Of a DNA stretch of 64,000 nt, positions 11,401 through 26,200 are shown one piece after another. Origin of the DNA: Chiridota heheva (taxonomy: Eukaryota; Echinodermata; Holothuroidea; Apodida; Chiridotidae); the NCBI GenBank assembly GCA_020152595.1, contig JAIGNY010004469.1:1-64000 (forward strand), in the 5' to 3' direction. The position numbers were made by a program, and so were the translations under genes. How positions within the stretch are numbered: the stretch's first letter is position 1; every line of letters starts with the position of its first letter. The notes under the pieces were generated by a model that was not told the DNA's origin, ran no database searches, and worked only from the letters and a program-made list of their open reading frames with translations.

Positions 11401-13304
11401 AAAAAAAATCATTTTAGCTTACAACACTATCAGCTTACAGCCTCATTCTAGCTTTTCACCCCTATACTGAATACGGAACTGCAAAAGGTTAGGGATAACG
11501 AAAATTACAAAGAAACTCACCTCGTCCTCTGCCGCGATCCCCAGTTGGTGCCGGCCTGGTGGCAATTTCAACTTTAATGACGTTCCCATCAAATGGCTTT
11601 CCTGCAAAATCAAATCATTTAAGTTGCACTCAGGGCAAAGAACAAGTATTTTGAATTTAAGAAATATTATCACAATATGACAATTATGGAATTTAGTTAT
11701 TTATGATTACTATTTGTTCTAGGATGAATACATCAAGTTTGAAAAAAATATGAAGTTTTTAAAGGTATATATATAGCTTCATTTATTCTATTGAAAACCA
11801 TGAAATTGTTTTGAAATCTCAGGTTTCGATATGCAATTTCATATTTCCTACCCAAATACACTTCTCCTAGCACTAACATACTAACCTGCTATCACAATAA
11901 TACAATAGGATACAGCTCTCGACCTCACTCAAAACGGCTGGAAATTTCAAATCCGCGCCCTTTGGCCCTCTTTTCTCCAGTAAGTTGAGGCGGAAAGGAA
12001 AAAACGCTCCCATGGAAACGGTAAGCTCTAGTGTGGAGGGTGTGCGGGAGTCTAGCAGGTTAAGTATGTTAGTACTAGGAGAAGAGTATTTCAGTGGGGA
12101 AAAAGATTCTCTGGCACACAACTAGATTCTCTGGCACACAACATACTTACCTGCTACCATAATGATACAATAGGCTATGAATTCATAGCTTACTACAAGT
12201 GGGGAGTGCACTCTAAAAACAAAAACTGAGATAAGAAAGAAACTACTCTCTATTGCTTAGCCTATTGCAAATAATGAACTAAGTGAGCAATCAACAGTTC
12301 AACTATCATACAAGGAAGTCTTGTATTAAAAGCAAATCAGCAGATATGAGTCACATACTGCACTCAACTCTGGCAACAAAATGCCAGGATAGCCCTATAA
12401 TCGTGGCACTAACAACAAAATGCCAGGATAGCCCTGTAATCGTGGCACTAACAACAAAATGCCAGGATAGCCCTATAATCGTGGCACTAACAAAAATTTC
12501 CAACCTTAATCAAGAAAAAGATTAAATACAATTCTTGAACATGCTATTACTACAAAGTCCATCCATTCTTTGAAACATCTTTCTGGTAATGAAAGGACGG
12601 AGGAGAAATTAAAAACCAATGGAATAGCTTACAGTACCTGGTTCCCAAGTTTTATATTAACTTTAATTTCCACTGCCATGGTCAGTCAGTTGAGTTAAGA
12701 CCAGAAGGCAGGACACAACATCATTTCCTTTCCCACTGTCATAGTTAGTCAGTTCAATCAAGTAAGCTGGCAGAGGACACCAAAGGATACACTTAAATTC
12801 TAAGTTCCAATAAACTGTTTTTCATTTTAAGTTCCAATGCCATGGCTAGTCAGTTGAGCTAAGGCGACAGAGGACACTTCACTTCAACTCTATTGCTCAA
12901 GTTTTAATCAACTTTTTCATTTCAACTTTAAATTCAAGTTCAACTTCAGTTCCACTGCCATGGCTAGTCTTTTCATTTCAACTTTATATTCAAGTTCAAC
13001 TTCAGTTCCACTGCCATGGCTAGTCAGTTGAGTTAAATACCAAAGGGTAGCAACTTGGAACATACTTTCATTTCCCACAACCGTGGCTAGTGAGTTGAGC
13101 TGAGCTAAACATGCGAGGACACAATACTTCCCTTTCTACAGACTAAGCAAGTCCGCTAAACTCACAGCTATTCCCAGCACTACGGAATATATATATATGT
13201 ATGTATGTATGTATAATATATATGTATATATATATATATATATGTATGTATATATATATATATATATGCATGTATATATATGTATGTATATATATACAAA
13301 TATG

Positions 13305-13337
<33 letters not shown>

Positions 13338-14190
13338 GTATATGTATATATATGTATGTATATATATATGTATATATCTATCTATATATATGTATGCCTG
13401 TGACTGAACTAAGGTAGGCACGGAACACAACTTGCACAATCCACTGACACACTACACTACAGTGAGTTAGGCACAACTAATGTTAGGCTTAACGTTAACT
13501 AACACTAGCATTACAGGTCTAACTAACTGGCAACATAAAGATTCTGCTAGCTCGCAGAAGTACACTCAAAAACACGGAAAAAGATACACAAAAGTGAAAT
13601 CTTTCCAGAAGAGTCCAAAAACAGTTATTTCTTGTCGAAAGTACACTCACCGGCATAAAACACAATAAAACAAACTGAAAACTTTCCACACTTGAGGTCA
13701 ATACAAATGCTGAAATTTACTTGAGGGAAGAGGGTCTAAGGGCCAAAGGCTGCGGAGTTAGAATTTTTCCAGCGGTTTTGATTAAGGTCCAGAGCTGAAG
13801 CCTATTGTATTATTGTGGTAGCAGGTAAGTATGTTGTGTGATGGAGAATCGAAGTTCTAAGCATCGCAATTTTGGTACTTTGTTTTGTAAACCGCTTGTT
13901 TTTATGTCTATCATCATTCTTTGAAGTGGTGCAACAAATCGCTACGTGGAAATAATACAAGGGATTCAGTAAGCAAGGAACTGCCTTCATTTTACAGATG
14001 TTCATTTAATGTTCATGGAATGTGGACAACAAATGTGCCATTGAAGTCAACTGTTGCAACATTATGCTTCTCATAATAACAACAAGGATTCTTCATCAAG
14101 TCTAGCTAAAAACTTAATTTTACCAGATTAAGAAAATGTTACAAAGTCAATTGAGTTTACTTTTTAATGTGCACCTTTGTTATATATATA

Positions 14191-14226
<36 letters not shown>

Positions 14227-17200
14227 ATATGCAAGTCTAATTAATACAAACTAATCAAATTCTCAATCAACAATTAATGATAGAGGCAAATTGCAAAAGA
14301 CCAAGAAAATCAAAGCAATTCTTTGTACAATGACATCAAAGGCTGCTACATATCACATTTCCAGCACACATCAATCAACATGAAAACCTGAACTAAAACA
14401 AGAATTGAAGACTTGTTATCAAGAAGTGATTGTTGGCTGATCAATGTAACAATCAATAAATAATGAATTGCAAACTACTAGAGCATTGCACTGCTCATGT
14501 TGAAATTTATGTTCAATATTCTTACCATTAAACCATTGGATGGCTGATTTAGCAGTGTAAGGGTCATCGTAGGTAACAGTACATTCACCCTTGTTTTTGT
14601 AAATCCAGATCTTCGGTTTGCCTAATCTTCTGTCCATCTATAAGAGATAATTCAATATGCATCACTTAAAAAATTTATAGGAATGTTATTATTCAGAAGC
14701 AGCTTCGGATTCATGTTATGAGGTGGTACTTCAGTACCTGAGATTAATAGTGACATAACGATAAATTTCAACTAAAATCGGCAAACATTCTACATGCTTG
14801 AAAGGTTTAATGATAACAAATGCTTCTCCAAAATTACCAATTATATAAGAATCTACAAGAATGACTTAACCCTTTGATTCCCACACGGTCATGTCACGAC
14901 CGATTGGAAAAAATTTGGCTAAAATCTTAGTTTCTGATCGCAATATAGCTGCCCCACACCAAAAATATTATCATAAAGACCATTCCACATATTTTTAATT
15001 AAAACTAGAATGGTAAATGGTTCGCATGCCCATGCAAATTGACACCCATATTATATGACAGGGTCAATTATAAAAATGGCATCTCACACTAAGTCCCACA
15101 TGGCATCCCATGTCCCACATGGCATCTCACCCCATGTCCCACATGGCATCCCACTCTATGACCCACATGGATCCCATCCTACATGTATGTCCCACATTAA
15201 TCCAACACTATGTACCACATGACATCCCTCCATATGTCCCACATGGCATCCCTCCCTGTGTCCTGCATCAGTGGCTTCCCACCGGATGTTCCACATAGCA
15301 TCCCACCATATGTTCCACATGGTATCACTCCTAATGTCCCAATGATATCCTACTTTATGTCCCACATGGCATCACATCTTATGTCCCACATGGCATCACA
15401 TCCCATGTCCCCATGGCCTCCTACCTCATGTCCCACATAGCCTCCTACCCTATGTCACACATGGCATCCCAACCTATGTCAAATTCTGTATCATTCATCG
15501 CATCTCACCATGTCCCACATGGCATTCTACCCTGTTCCACATGGCATCCCACCCTATGTCCCACATGACATCCCATAGGCTCCACAAGGAGTCTCATCCT
15601 AGCTATCACAGTCCCTGATTGAGCATACTATGTATGAAAGTGTCAGTTCATATAATAACTGATATGCAAATGACTTGTTGTAATGGGGGTGGGACGCCAT
15701 TCCATCCCATGGCAATCCACCCTGTCCTGCATGGCATTCCACCACATATTCTACATGGCATTCCACCCTGTTCCACATGGCATTCCACCCCATGTCCCAC
15801 ATGGCATCCCACCCCATGTCCCACATGGCATCCCACTCCATGTCCCACATTGCATCCCACTTTATGTCTCACATGACGTCCCATAGGCTCCATAAGAAGT
15901 CTCATCGTAGCTATCACAGTCTCTGATTGAGCATACTATGTATGAAAGTGTCAGTTCATATAATAACTTATATGCAAATGAGTTGTTGAATAAGAAAAAA
16001 AAAAGTGGAGTTAAATAAATATGCCTGATATAGCCCTTGGCGTAAACAACATGGTAAATATTATATCATATGTCCCTCATGCTCCCCCTCATCTATGTCC
16101 AACATAACATCCCTCTTTATGTCCATATTCAGTCACATCCTGTCACACTCCCTGACTAAGCATACTAAATAAAAAAAGTCTGGTCAGGTCATATACTGTA
16201 ACAACTTTATGCAAATTCATGCAAATGAAACACATTAATACAGGTGGAGTTTAATAATCATGCCTGATACAACTGTTGGTGCCCAAATATTTTCAAAAAT
16301 TTTAAGGATTTTAAATATTAAGTGCTACAAGAGAGACTTAAGGATCTCTGAAGAATATTAAAAAAAAAAATTATATCATTTTACACTTTATCTTTTAAGA
16401 AAATATCAACATTTGTAGACTTTAAGTCTTAAGTATCTCTGAAAACTTTAACATTTTTAAGAAAATTCTAACCTTCCATAAAGATATCTAAAGAAACTTT
16501 TAATTTTTCTGAGGAACTCTGAAGAGACTTAAGCATTTTCTGAGGAATTCTCAAAAAACTATAATTTCTGAGAAAATCTCAGGACAAATTTGTGGACGGC
16601 CGGACAGACGTAATTGCCATTACATAGGTTCGCATAATGCTTTGCATGCGAACCAATAAAAAAAAAAAATTACCCCCTCTTTGTTCACACTGTAATATAA
16701 GTTTTAAAACAAACACACACACTAGTACATACACATTGTAGTTTAGCGGTAACATACAGGATTTAAACATGGCCGCTCCGGGTTTGAATACCGCCAGACT
16801 TTGTTTATTTGTGAGTAATTACAGCGATGATTATTAATCTTTTTTTTCCATGTGTTGCTTTGGAGAATTTTTTAGACTGGTATCATTAGAAAGGAAATTT
16901 CACAAACAAACATCCAATTTCATAATTCACAAGAAATATTACAAGATTATACATATTGAGCAATTTGAACCTAATTTTGCCTGCAATTTGCATATTTATG
17001 TCGATATTTCCTTTATTGTGTCTTTTTTTTATTGAAAAGTTTTTTTATTGAATGTCTTAGCATTCATATAAACCAATCTTGTAGTGATAGAAAATTAATT
17101 CTGAAAAAAAAAGGGGGAAAAAACCAATCTTGAGGATCCATTTTAAAAATGATTAAAAAATGTACAGTGCAGTACTGTTATGCCGGAATTTAGTTTTTCC

Positions 17201-20200
17201 TGTCCATGGAACAGGACAAAAAATAGTTTTGGGGCAATGTGTATGAAAAAATTGATGACTTATTGCACTTATAACATATTTACTGCCTGCAACTTTGATA
17301 TAATTACAAATTACTAACTTTTTGTGGCTGTGTAGTAAAAAAAGGTGCATGTTTGGTGTCATGTTAATTTCACTACTAGTTCATGTATATCAGAGAAAAC
17401 ATATTATATCGAAACGACCCTTGAACTCTCAATATTGATATGGGTCAATATCAAAATATTCTCACCTTGATGACACCAATGGCACCAAAATGCTGAGCAA
17501 TCTTCTCCTCATTGACATCTTCAGCCATTCCACTCACAAATACTGTGTCTTCTTGAATAATCTTATCAGGACCTGGGTCTGTATGAGAGAATTTAAGTTA
17601 ATGTTGATGTTTGGTGTTAACCAACTAAAACCTTTCACATATGGTGTACTTCAGTGCTCCAGAAAAATAAGCTTACATCATTATTTGTAGGTAGTTTTAC
17701 CATTCAGATGAATAGGCCAATGGCCTATTGTCATCATCTTGTGCAAAACATTTTTTGTCAGTGCAATAACTCCTAAAACATTGATAAGTTCACACAAAGA
17801 TCACGAAGATGGGATTGAAAATGGATGTCCTTAAACATTTCTCAGGGTCATAGGGCAACTTTTAAAAACAAATCTTCATAATTTTGTTTGGCACAATTAT
17901 TCATGAAAAGTAGTTGCCACACAAGTTGATGTCATCTCATTTTTTTGTATTACTGCAGATGCACCTTTTGTTTTATGCATTAATATCCACAGCAAAAAAA
18001 AAAAAAAAAAAAAAAGCCACGGAATTAGAGCCAAATTTTAGATATAATTTAAAAAATATATTTATCTGATTTTCAGTAGAAGACAAATACCCTGGTACGA
18101 AATGAACCGGAAAACACAACTCACCAGGGAAAGAAGACCCTTCATCCCTTCCAAAGCTGCTACCTCCTCCTGAATCTAAACAATCAAAGAGTAGAAACAA
18201 AATTAGTCAAAGCTCCTCAAGTATTCTGCGGAAACTAACGTTCAATGAGACATCAAGTGGATCACACATAAGAACAAAAATCAATTATACAAGAAAATCT
18301 CCATAAAATCAACGGAGAATGTGATCTTCACAAACTGACAAAATGACTTTTTCCTATTGTTAACAAATGATAGCAAATTTCAGTAATCCTCCTATTATTT
18401 CTGTTCGACTAATTTACCAAGTGCAAAATAAAATAAATGTATTAGTTTCCGGTTGCCAACTGATCTTCAGATGAAAATGCACACTGTAAAAAAGTGTCTG
18501 CGGTTGTAAAATCAAAACTTTTCAAGTTGATCATTCATTTAAAGAATATGGCCCAAAGCTGGAATGTGAAGTTATGAATTTCTTATTTTACCCTATCCCT
18601 AAATATTTTTCAGTATTTATTCAAGTTGTCAATAAGTTGAATGTATGACATTCAATAATGCCATCAAAGTGAAGTAATCTATTGTACTAGGCATCTCATA
18701 TATTGTCTAGGAACAGCTAAGTTTTTGATAAAAAAGAAACACTTTCACACAAGATTATATTTTAAAATTCCAACCAGCGACAATTTTGGAAACAAAATAA
18801 AATCGGAAACTCAACATTTATTTCATTTTGGCTCTTAACTCAAAGATACCACACTAGACCTAATGAAGTGGCTCTGACAAGAACCAGTGACACATTTAAG
18901 CCATTTATCATTTGAAATCAATGCAAATGATGAGAAAAGCAGCAAAAATCCTGTGGCCATTTCATGCATTCTTGAATTTTCATACTTAATTTTATTGTAA
19001 AAAAGTAGAAAAACAATCCACTTTAAATGCATATCTGCTTTATCTACAAATGCCAGAATAGTTTGACAGAAAGCAGTTATCAAGATGAATGTTTTAAACT
19101 TCTGCATCATACAGAAGCATGACGAATTGATTGGACCCAATCAAGTTTGAACAGGGAAAAGCTTCTTCAGTCATCAATTGCTGCATTTGGGATGTCTCAC
19201 ATCGACTCAATCACAAATTTCTGAAGTATCAAGAGATGCTTAAAATTTAAGTCAAAACTACATTTTTCAAATCTTTTTGAAGACTACTAATTACAATGTT
19301 TCAAAATAAATGAAATAAACATTTGTATTCGTGTCACTAGTCCTTTAAATGCAGTACCAGTTTAATTCACAACATTGTTATTTTGTACAATTGGAGGATG
19401 AGAAAACTATATGATGCTTTCTGATCATTACTGGAACACGAATTGGTTTTTCACATGTCAAAGCAGAAGTACACAGTAAGCCTATTGGCACTCATCAGGT
19501 CACATCTGCTTTCACAAGACTGAATATCATCAAAATTTCGATATTGGTGTTTCTCTTTATTAGTAGTCATTGCAAATAGATATTCAAAGTTGTGATGTAC
19601 AAAAAGCATCTGCTACATTTTGATCAGAAACCACATATCATTTATCATTATGAAACAACTTATAATTGTGCTTAATTCGACATATTATCAATGCCTTTCC
19701 CTTCATCTATACAAAAACCAAATAGATGAAGAAATGAGCTATTTAACTTAAAGGCATTGCATTTCACTAACTCATCATTTGACTCCCTAACATAAATAGC
19801 TTAATGCTCAATCTTTCAGGTACAGAGAGCCAGATACACACTGCATGTTGTTAGAGACAGGATGCATCTTGAGCAGAGCAATGCCCAGCCCAGTGGCAAT
19901 TACTCACAGTAAGATGCAACTTTCAAAATGGCACTCACTATAAGTTGCTGATTTGTATTTTACTAGTAAGTATTACCAATAAAGTATAAATTCAACTAGT
20001 ATAAGTCAATCAGGATGCAACTGTTACATTTCCCTCACTTAAAAATATCATTTTGACTTCCTACTAAGTGTCTTGCTGTATCGAATTACCAAGTCATTGT
20101 CAACTCAACTTCTTAGCATGATCCAACTTTTACAGTCCCTAAGAAATTGTTATATTACAAACAAAAGTTCATACTGTGTTTTATTTACCAAGTATCACAA

Positions 20201-23200
20201 ATAAAATTAAACTCTAGTCAACTCACACCTGAATATTTTTTGTACATGATTGTCACTGTACAAATAATCGTTTTAACACAAATAAATCGCTCTTTTAAGA
20301 TGGTCAAAGGAATTTGCCAACATACTGTGATCAGTCCCATACACCATCAAGCAATTGGTTTACGCCCCGCTGTGGTTGTGCAACAAATCTCAGTAAACAT
20401 TCACCACTTCTACCAGAGTAAACCTGAATGACTAGATCAACCAGGATGGATAAACAACAATCGCAAGAGTAGGCAAATCGTCTCTATCCACAACCAAATA
20501 AGTGCTTCTTTGCTCAACCAGTCCTTGGCCACGTTCACTTGGGCTGACTGAGGATACAGCTGCTGGTGGAGGCTGGCATCTCAGCTCCATGTCACCATAC
20601 TGTTCTTCATTCAATCCTTGGAAACAGAAGCTGAGAATTTTCCTGTGCCTCCAACCTGTAATTTTCACTGTCGTTTGTTTGCCAAGCACTTAAAGTGAGA
20701 GCCTTTCCTCATGATATATTTCGTCCTACAATTAAATGTTGGTTCTATACCTTTTTCTCTGACATGTCTTACACTCCTGCACCACTATGATAATATACTA
20801 ACATGTTATGTAACCTTTAGTTGCTGTTACCTGACGAGAAACACCTTGACCAACCACAGATATAAACTCTGTCAGTCTTGTATGTTCATTTTTTCTGTTC
20901 AGACTTAAACGAAAAACCCTTTATAGATGAACATAAAGGGAAAAACAAAACCCTTCAAAGATAATTCTTCTTTCCAAACACACGAAGTATAGCATTAGAG
21001 ATATATGTTGAGGCACTATGTAAACAACCATTTTCGTCATGTAGTCACCCTTGTCACTGATGAAAGATATGTTCTTCCTTCTGAAAAATGTGCCTGGCAT
21101 AGCTAGTTTTCCGAAATGAAGAACTTCAAAGGATAAGTATGGAAAATCCCGGTGACTTACGAGTCTGGTATTGCAAGATAAAACTGGCATTTCGCAAAAG
21201 AGCACTTTCCAAGTTGAAAGTTGATATCAGTTTAAAGCTGTGATACAAGAAAACTGGTATTTCTGTTAACTTCCAACACCTGGAAAAGAATGTCATACTG
21301 AAAGCCTCCTTCCACAAACTGTTCTTATCATGTCTTTCTCCTTATTTTCATCTTTGTAGGTGAACAATAAAAAATAAAACAGTCTCGAACCTCTTTTGCT
21401 CTTCTGACAGTCAAAACTATGCTTTAAAAAAAAGATATTGTCTTTCAAAGTAGATGAATTGCGCTAGACCACAGGAACATGACTACATTTACAGCCATGC
21501 CCCATTAAGTTACCTATAACCTTTCCCTGGCCATTAAGGTCCATAAGGCTAGTGCTTATCCTTATTTTCTGTAGTGCAAGTGGATGAGAATCAATGACTC
21601 TACCTGGATAGGATGCCATCATCACAGGCTAATTCCCCAGTGATACTGATGCTCATTTAACACTTCAGTGAACTGAAGCAGAAGGAACAAAGTTGTCTTG
21701 CTTAAGTACACAACAAAGGACCCATACCAGTACCTTGTTCACTCTCTTAGCCATATCCATGGCTTCCTTTCCAACAACCATAATGAAATATAAAGTTGAA
21801 AAACACAATGTAAGAGAACTGTCAGTGTACCTAGACACTATTTCACAAAACACATTACAATCAACTTAAGTATTTTATTTCCAACTTGCTGGACTTTGCA
21901 AAAGATGAAGCATGTTTCCTCCCTAACTGTCCATGAGTAATCAAAGAACTAGTGACATCTAAAGGAAACTTGAGCTTTACTGCTTCTAAATTTTCAATGA
22001 CCAATTAATACAGCAAAAATTCCCATCAAAATCTGTTCGAAACTGATCATTTTACAGCATTTTGAATTATGGGGGCTTATTACACAATAATTTGTAACAG
22101 GCAGATGAATACATCTTCAATAGTTTATGTATATCTGTTGTTTTTCAATCCTTTCTCAAATATATTTTAAAGGTCAACACCAGATTCCATTGGGAGTATA
22201 TTGAAAATTTATTCTACCTCTGCGACAAAAGGTTATCAGCAATGAAGAAATAACATTCATAACTGGCCTAAATTGAAGAACACGTTTTACAGAATTACTT
22301 CAGGATATTGAGCTGTGTGCATCTGATGACATCACAAAGTTCACCTGAATCATAAAATCTTTATTCCTAGAATGACCATAACTCAAAAACTACACAAGCA
22401 TTTTCAAAACTTTAAAGGAATAATCCTATAATTTTCATTTTTTCATATATAATAGAGAAGATTTATAGAGACAAAGTGGTAAAAAAACTATGTTAATATC
22501 TTTTGCCGTTTAGAAGTTATAACAATTAAAGAGTAAAAAAATGTTCTTAAAAACACCTTTTACAGTATATGTCCTTCCGCTTAGTGATGTCATCAAGGCA
22601 ATTCCAGCACAGTTCTTATGTATTTCTTATCAATTTAATCAGTGGAATATATAATTTACCTGAAAACATTTTGGGTTTTTCTTAATGTACATCACATTTT
22701 CAATAAGAAAAAAATCAAAATCATTTTTAAATAATGCAAAAGACATCTTGTTGAAATTGTCTCTATGACATCACAGATGTTGCCAATCAGTCACTATTGT
22801 CCAAATTAAAAAAATACTTTAAAATTTTGTAACTTTTGTAAGGAATAAAATATAAACACAGTTTTTTCACCACTTTTTTTTTTAAATGTTTCCCTATCGT
22901 ATATGTTAAAATGAAAATCCAGGGAAATATTCCTTTAAAGGGCATTGTACTCAGAATTTAATGTTGTTTGACATATGTAAAAGCTGCCACATATCACTAC
23001 ACCTTTAATAATCTTCTGAAAATGCATTTAAGTATACAAACTGCTTACCCAACTTCTGATTTGCAATTTCATATTAAAAAAACAAACAAAAAACAGAATA
23101 CATCATATTTCCTAAAAGACCTCTTTCAATTTACTACATTTTTATTTAATATGTATACCTCTGTTATTGCAAATCGCAACTCAACCATTTTTACACTGCA

Positions 23201-26200
23201 ACCTGACCATGGCTTAAAACTTAACTACGTACATACTTCTGCTATGTTATTAATTAATCTAGCCCTCTTACATACTTCTTTGAGTGATAAACATTTTATT
23301 GATGTGAACCAAAATCAACCACACTGATTGGTACCCTTAAAAGCTTTAATCTTCTCTCATTATAATTACTACAATACCGACTACTTCCAGTTACATACGC
23401 AAATCTCCTTTAAGTAATACACAAGTTATCCAATCTCCATGCCACAAAATAAAAGACATGTTTAGATTATTCAAAGTGATTCTTGGATAAACTTGATAAT
23501 CTCTAGAAGACCAGACAATATACATTAAATATGAAGTGTGCTCAGACTCATTCCCATGAAAGACTAAACATGAGCAAAGCAAATAAAAGTTCAAGGAAAT
23601 CATCAAGGATAGAAAGAAGTTCTGATATCAACAAAAATAATATTTTCTTATTGAAAACTGAAATAGTGCACTAGATGAAATGACGTTTAGGATTTCGCTA
23701 AGATGAGCTCAACACAGAAAATCCATGGATTAGTCAGTGCTGTGAGGAACTCAATATTCTTAATAGGTTTAACTCTTGATAATGTGTACACTTCATAACT
23801 CCTGTGCACTTCCTGGCCTATTAATTACTGCACGTTATACCTGTTTCATTCAACTTACTCCCTTAAAAAGTTGAAATGCTTATGAAAGATGACTGAATGA
23901 GATAAATCTTCAATAACTTACAAAATTCGTTCAACCATCATTTTCAGGATAAATCATCACATACATGCTTAAAAGAATTTTTTCCCTTGTAAAGAAAACT
24001 ACATGTGCTATATTGTACATCTATTCAGCTGCAAAGGAAAGTGGTTATCATTCATGAGTATATACGATGAGAAAACAGCATCTCTGTTAATTTATCAAAG
24101 GCTAATTCTAAGTATGCTGAACTAATTCCCATGCTTTGTCCCCAGCTTTCAAAAATGGAAAAGAAATTCTGTGCAATAATTTCGGCAAATTTAAATTACT
24201 TTGGCACTCACTTGTAAAACTAACAAAAAAGTTTTAAACTAAAACTTTCCCATTTGCCAAAAATATTCCCCGAATGATTCAGATTAACACATTGTTTGTT
24301 GATTTAAAAATGTTGCATGTGAGAATGCCTCATTAACTTCAAAACACATTTCACTTGCAAAAAGACATACTAGTTCAACATACTTCAAATATAGATCTGA
24401 CTTTAATCATTTCAGCAGGGTTCACAGAATAATTCAGACCAAAATGTAACAATTACAACTAAATAAGTTTCATTTTGGTTTGGTTTGTTGATGTTTAATG
24501 GCACCACGACAGTCAGAAAGAAATGTGCCAAGATGGTGTTAATAAATAATGGTGTAAGAGTAAGGATAGTAAGGAGATGGAAGGTGTGTAAGGGAGATAA
24601 AAAGGAAAAAGCTGAATGTGGAGAAAATTTTAAGTGAAAAGAAAGGGGTGTGTAAGGTTAGGTGTAGAAGGGGAAGGAAATTATATTTGGTGGAAGAGGT
24701 TGTTGTTGCGGAGGAAGTTGATGACGTTTGAGGAAGAATTGTTTTCGATAGGTCCGAGATTGAGGAGAGTGAGGAGACAAGAGATCTGGAGGGAAGAGGT
24801 TCAGAAAATATGCTTAATGGAGAGATCAGTGTTGCAAGTGGGGCAGAAAGGGCAGGGGAGCCGGATAAGGATGGGAGTGAGTAAGAGAGGAGTAGCCAAG
24901 GCGAATGCGTGTGACAACGATGTCTTCCCTGCGGTTGCGACTATGCAGCGGGTGTTGGTCCCAACTTTGGGTTTGATGGTGGAAAGTTTATTACTGGTTT
25001 GTAAGTTGTCTTTGCTTAATCGTCGAGTTGAGGTCGTCTTGTGAGGGTTATGATCTCCTGGGGAGGGTTGTTAGTGAAAAAGTTTTCCCTGGGGTGGGGG
25101 AGGGATGCAGCATGGTGGTGAGAGGAACACCGAGGTGTTGGTGGATGAGAAAGAGGTAGAGGGGGTAGGCAGTTTTCCTGGGGTGGGGAGGGATGCAGCA
25201 TGGTGGTGAGAGGAACACCGAGGTGTTGGTGGATGAGAAAGAGGTAGAGGGGGGTAGGCGTGGATGGAGGGGGTTGGAAGGAGCGGTTTTTTCCGGAATG
25301 GAAAATTGATCGATCCAGGTTATGTCAGTCTGGACGCACCTAAAGATAGTACAAGTGGGTGAGGGGGTGGGGGTTGTGTTGATGGTGGTAGTAGGGTTGG
25401 AGTGGGTGATGACGTGGGAATAGGTGCGGGTATTTTGGCTGAGTTGGTTAAGGGATTTAGAGTCCAAGATCTTTTTGGGTGAAAGGGGAACATTTGATAA
25501 GGTCCCGGATCCAAGGCGTTTTATGTGGTTTGGGGTACCTGAGGCCTTACAGGGCTTTGGCGAGGATGAAAAAGTAGTGCGTTTTGAGGCCTGTGTCACC
25601 AGGGAAGGAGGAGACAATGATGAACTTTGACCATGGTGGGGAGGGGTGGTGGGAAATTGCAAATAGAGAAGGGAAGGAGGGTTGGGAAGGGAAGAAGGGG
25701 GTGAGGAAGGTCGCTTGAAGCGATTCAAATATCGTTGTGAAGTTGGATGGTAGAAAAATAGGTCTGATATCTCCATAAGTGTGATGGAAACTAATGGGTG
25801 AAGGTGAAAAAGAAAAATGACCTCAGTAAAAAAATAGAGGTGACAAAAGGTAGCAAATACACCAGGGGCAGGGAGGGACAGTGGAACTTAAAGAAAAGAA
25901 AAAACAAAACCTAGGTGTGAGAGGTGGAGGAAAATAGGGGAAGGCCCGGGAGCTGCCCGCACAAGGTGGCAAGCCCCGGTGAAATGTGTGTGTTAGGCTA
26001 GGCGGAGGATGGGTGTAGGCCGAGCAACGAAAAAAAACTCTGGAAAGATCTTACCAGAAATCCAATGGAAAATGAATGAATGAATGAACCAAGTCTTGAA
26101 GAGATAATGATCAAAAAAGTTGTTTTGTTGAAGAAAATTTAGAACTGATAGTGGTAAAAAAAGTGATTTAGAACAAAAAATTGAGATGAGTTGTGCACAG

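Larger units (their letters stand above)
12120..13852. mobile_element. TIR-bounded 1.7-kb composite element packed with tandem repeats
   Basis: Left terminus CACACAACATACTTACCTGC...CAATAGGCT (about 12136-12177) recurs inverted at 13801-13842 with roughly 40 of 42 matches; weaker pairing extends outward. Inside are a 39-bp triplet, irregular repeats containing CCATGGCTAGTCAGTTGAG (12660-13110), a large TATG/TA microsatellite and no transposase. A non-autonomous DNA element or a pair of MITEs trapping satellite DNA would both fit. Confidence 0.65.

Noticed and set aside
13143-13439. Tyr/Ile repeat proteins on both strands
   Set aside because: TATG/TA microsatellite read in frame.
16735-16850. 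Functional tRNA gene
   Set aside because: A- and B-box-like motifs are present, but the acceptor and anticodon stems do not form well; kept only as a possible SINE head.
25048-25776. 242-codon Pro/Ser/Thr-rich frame that looks like a host gene
   Set aside because: The KRLGSGTL and RTYSHVI motifs and the zinc-knuckle tail on the same strand mark it as I-clade LINE ORF1; part of its length is a tandem duplication.
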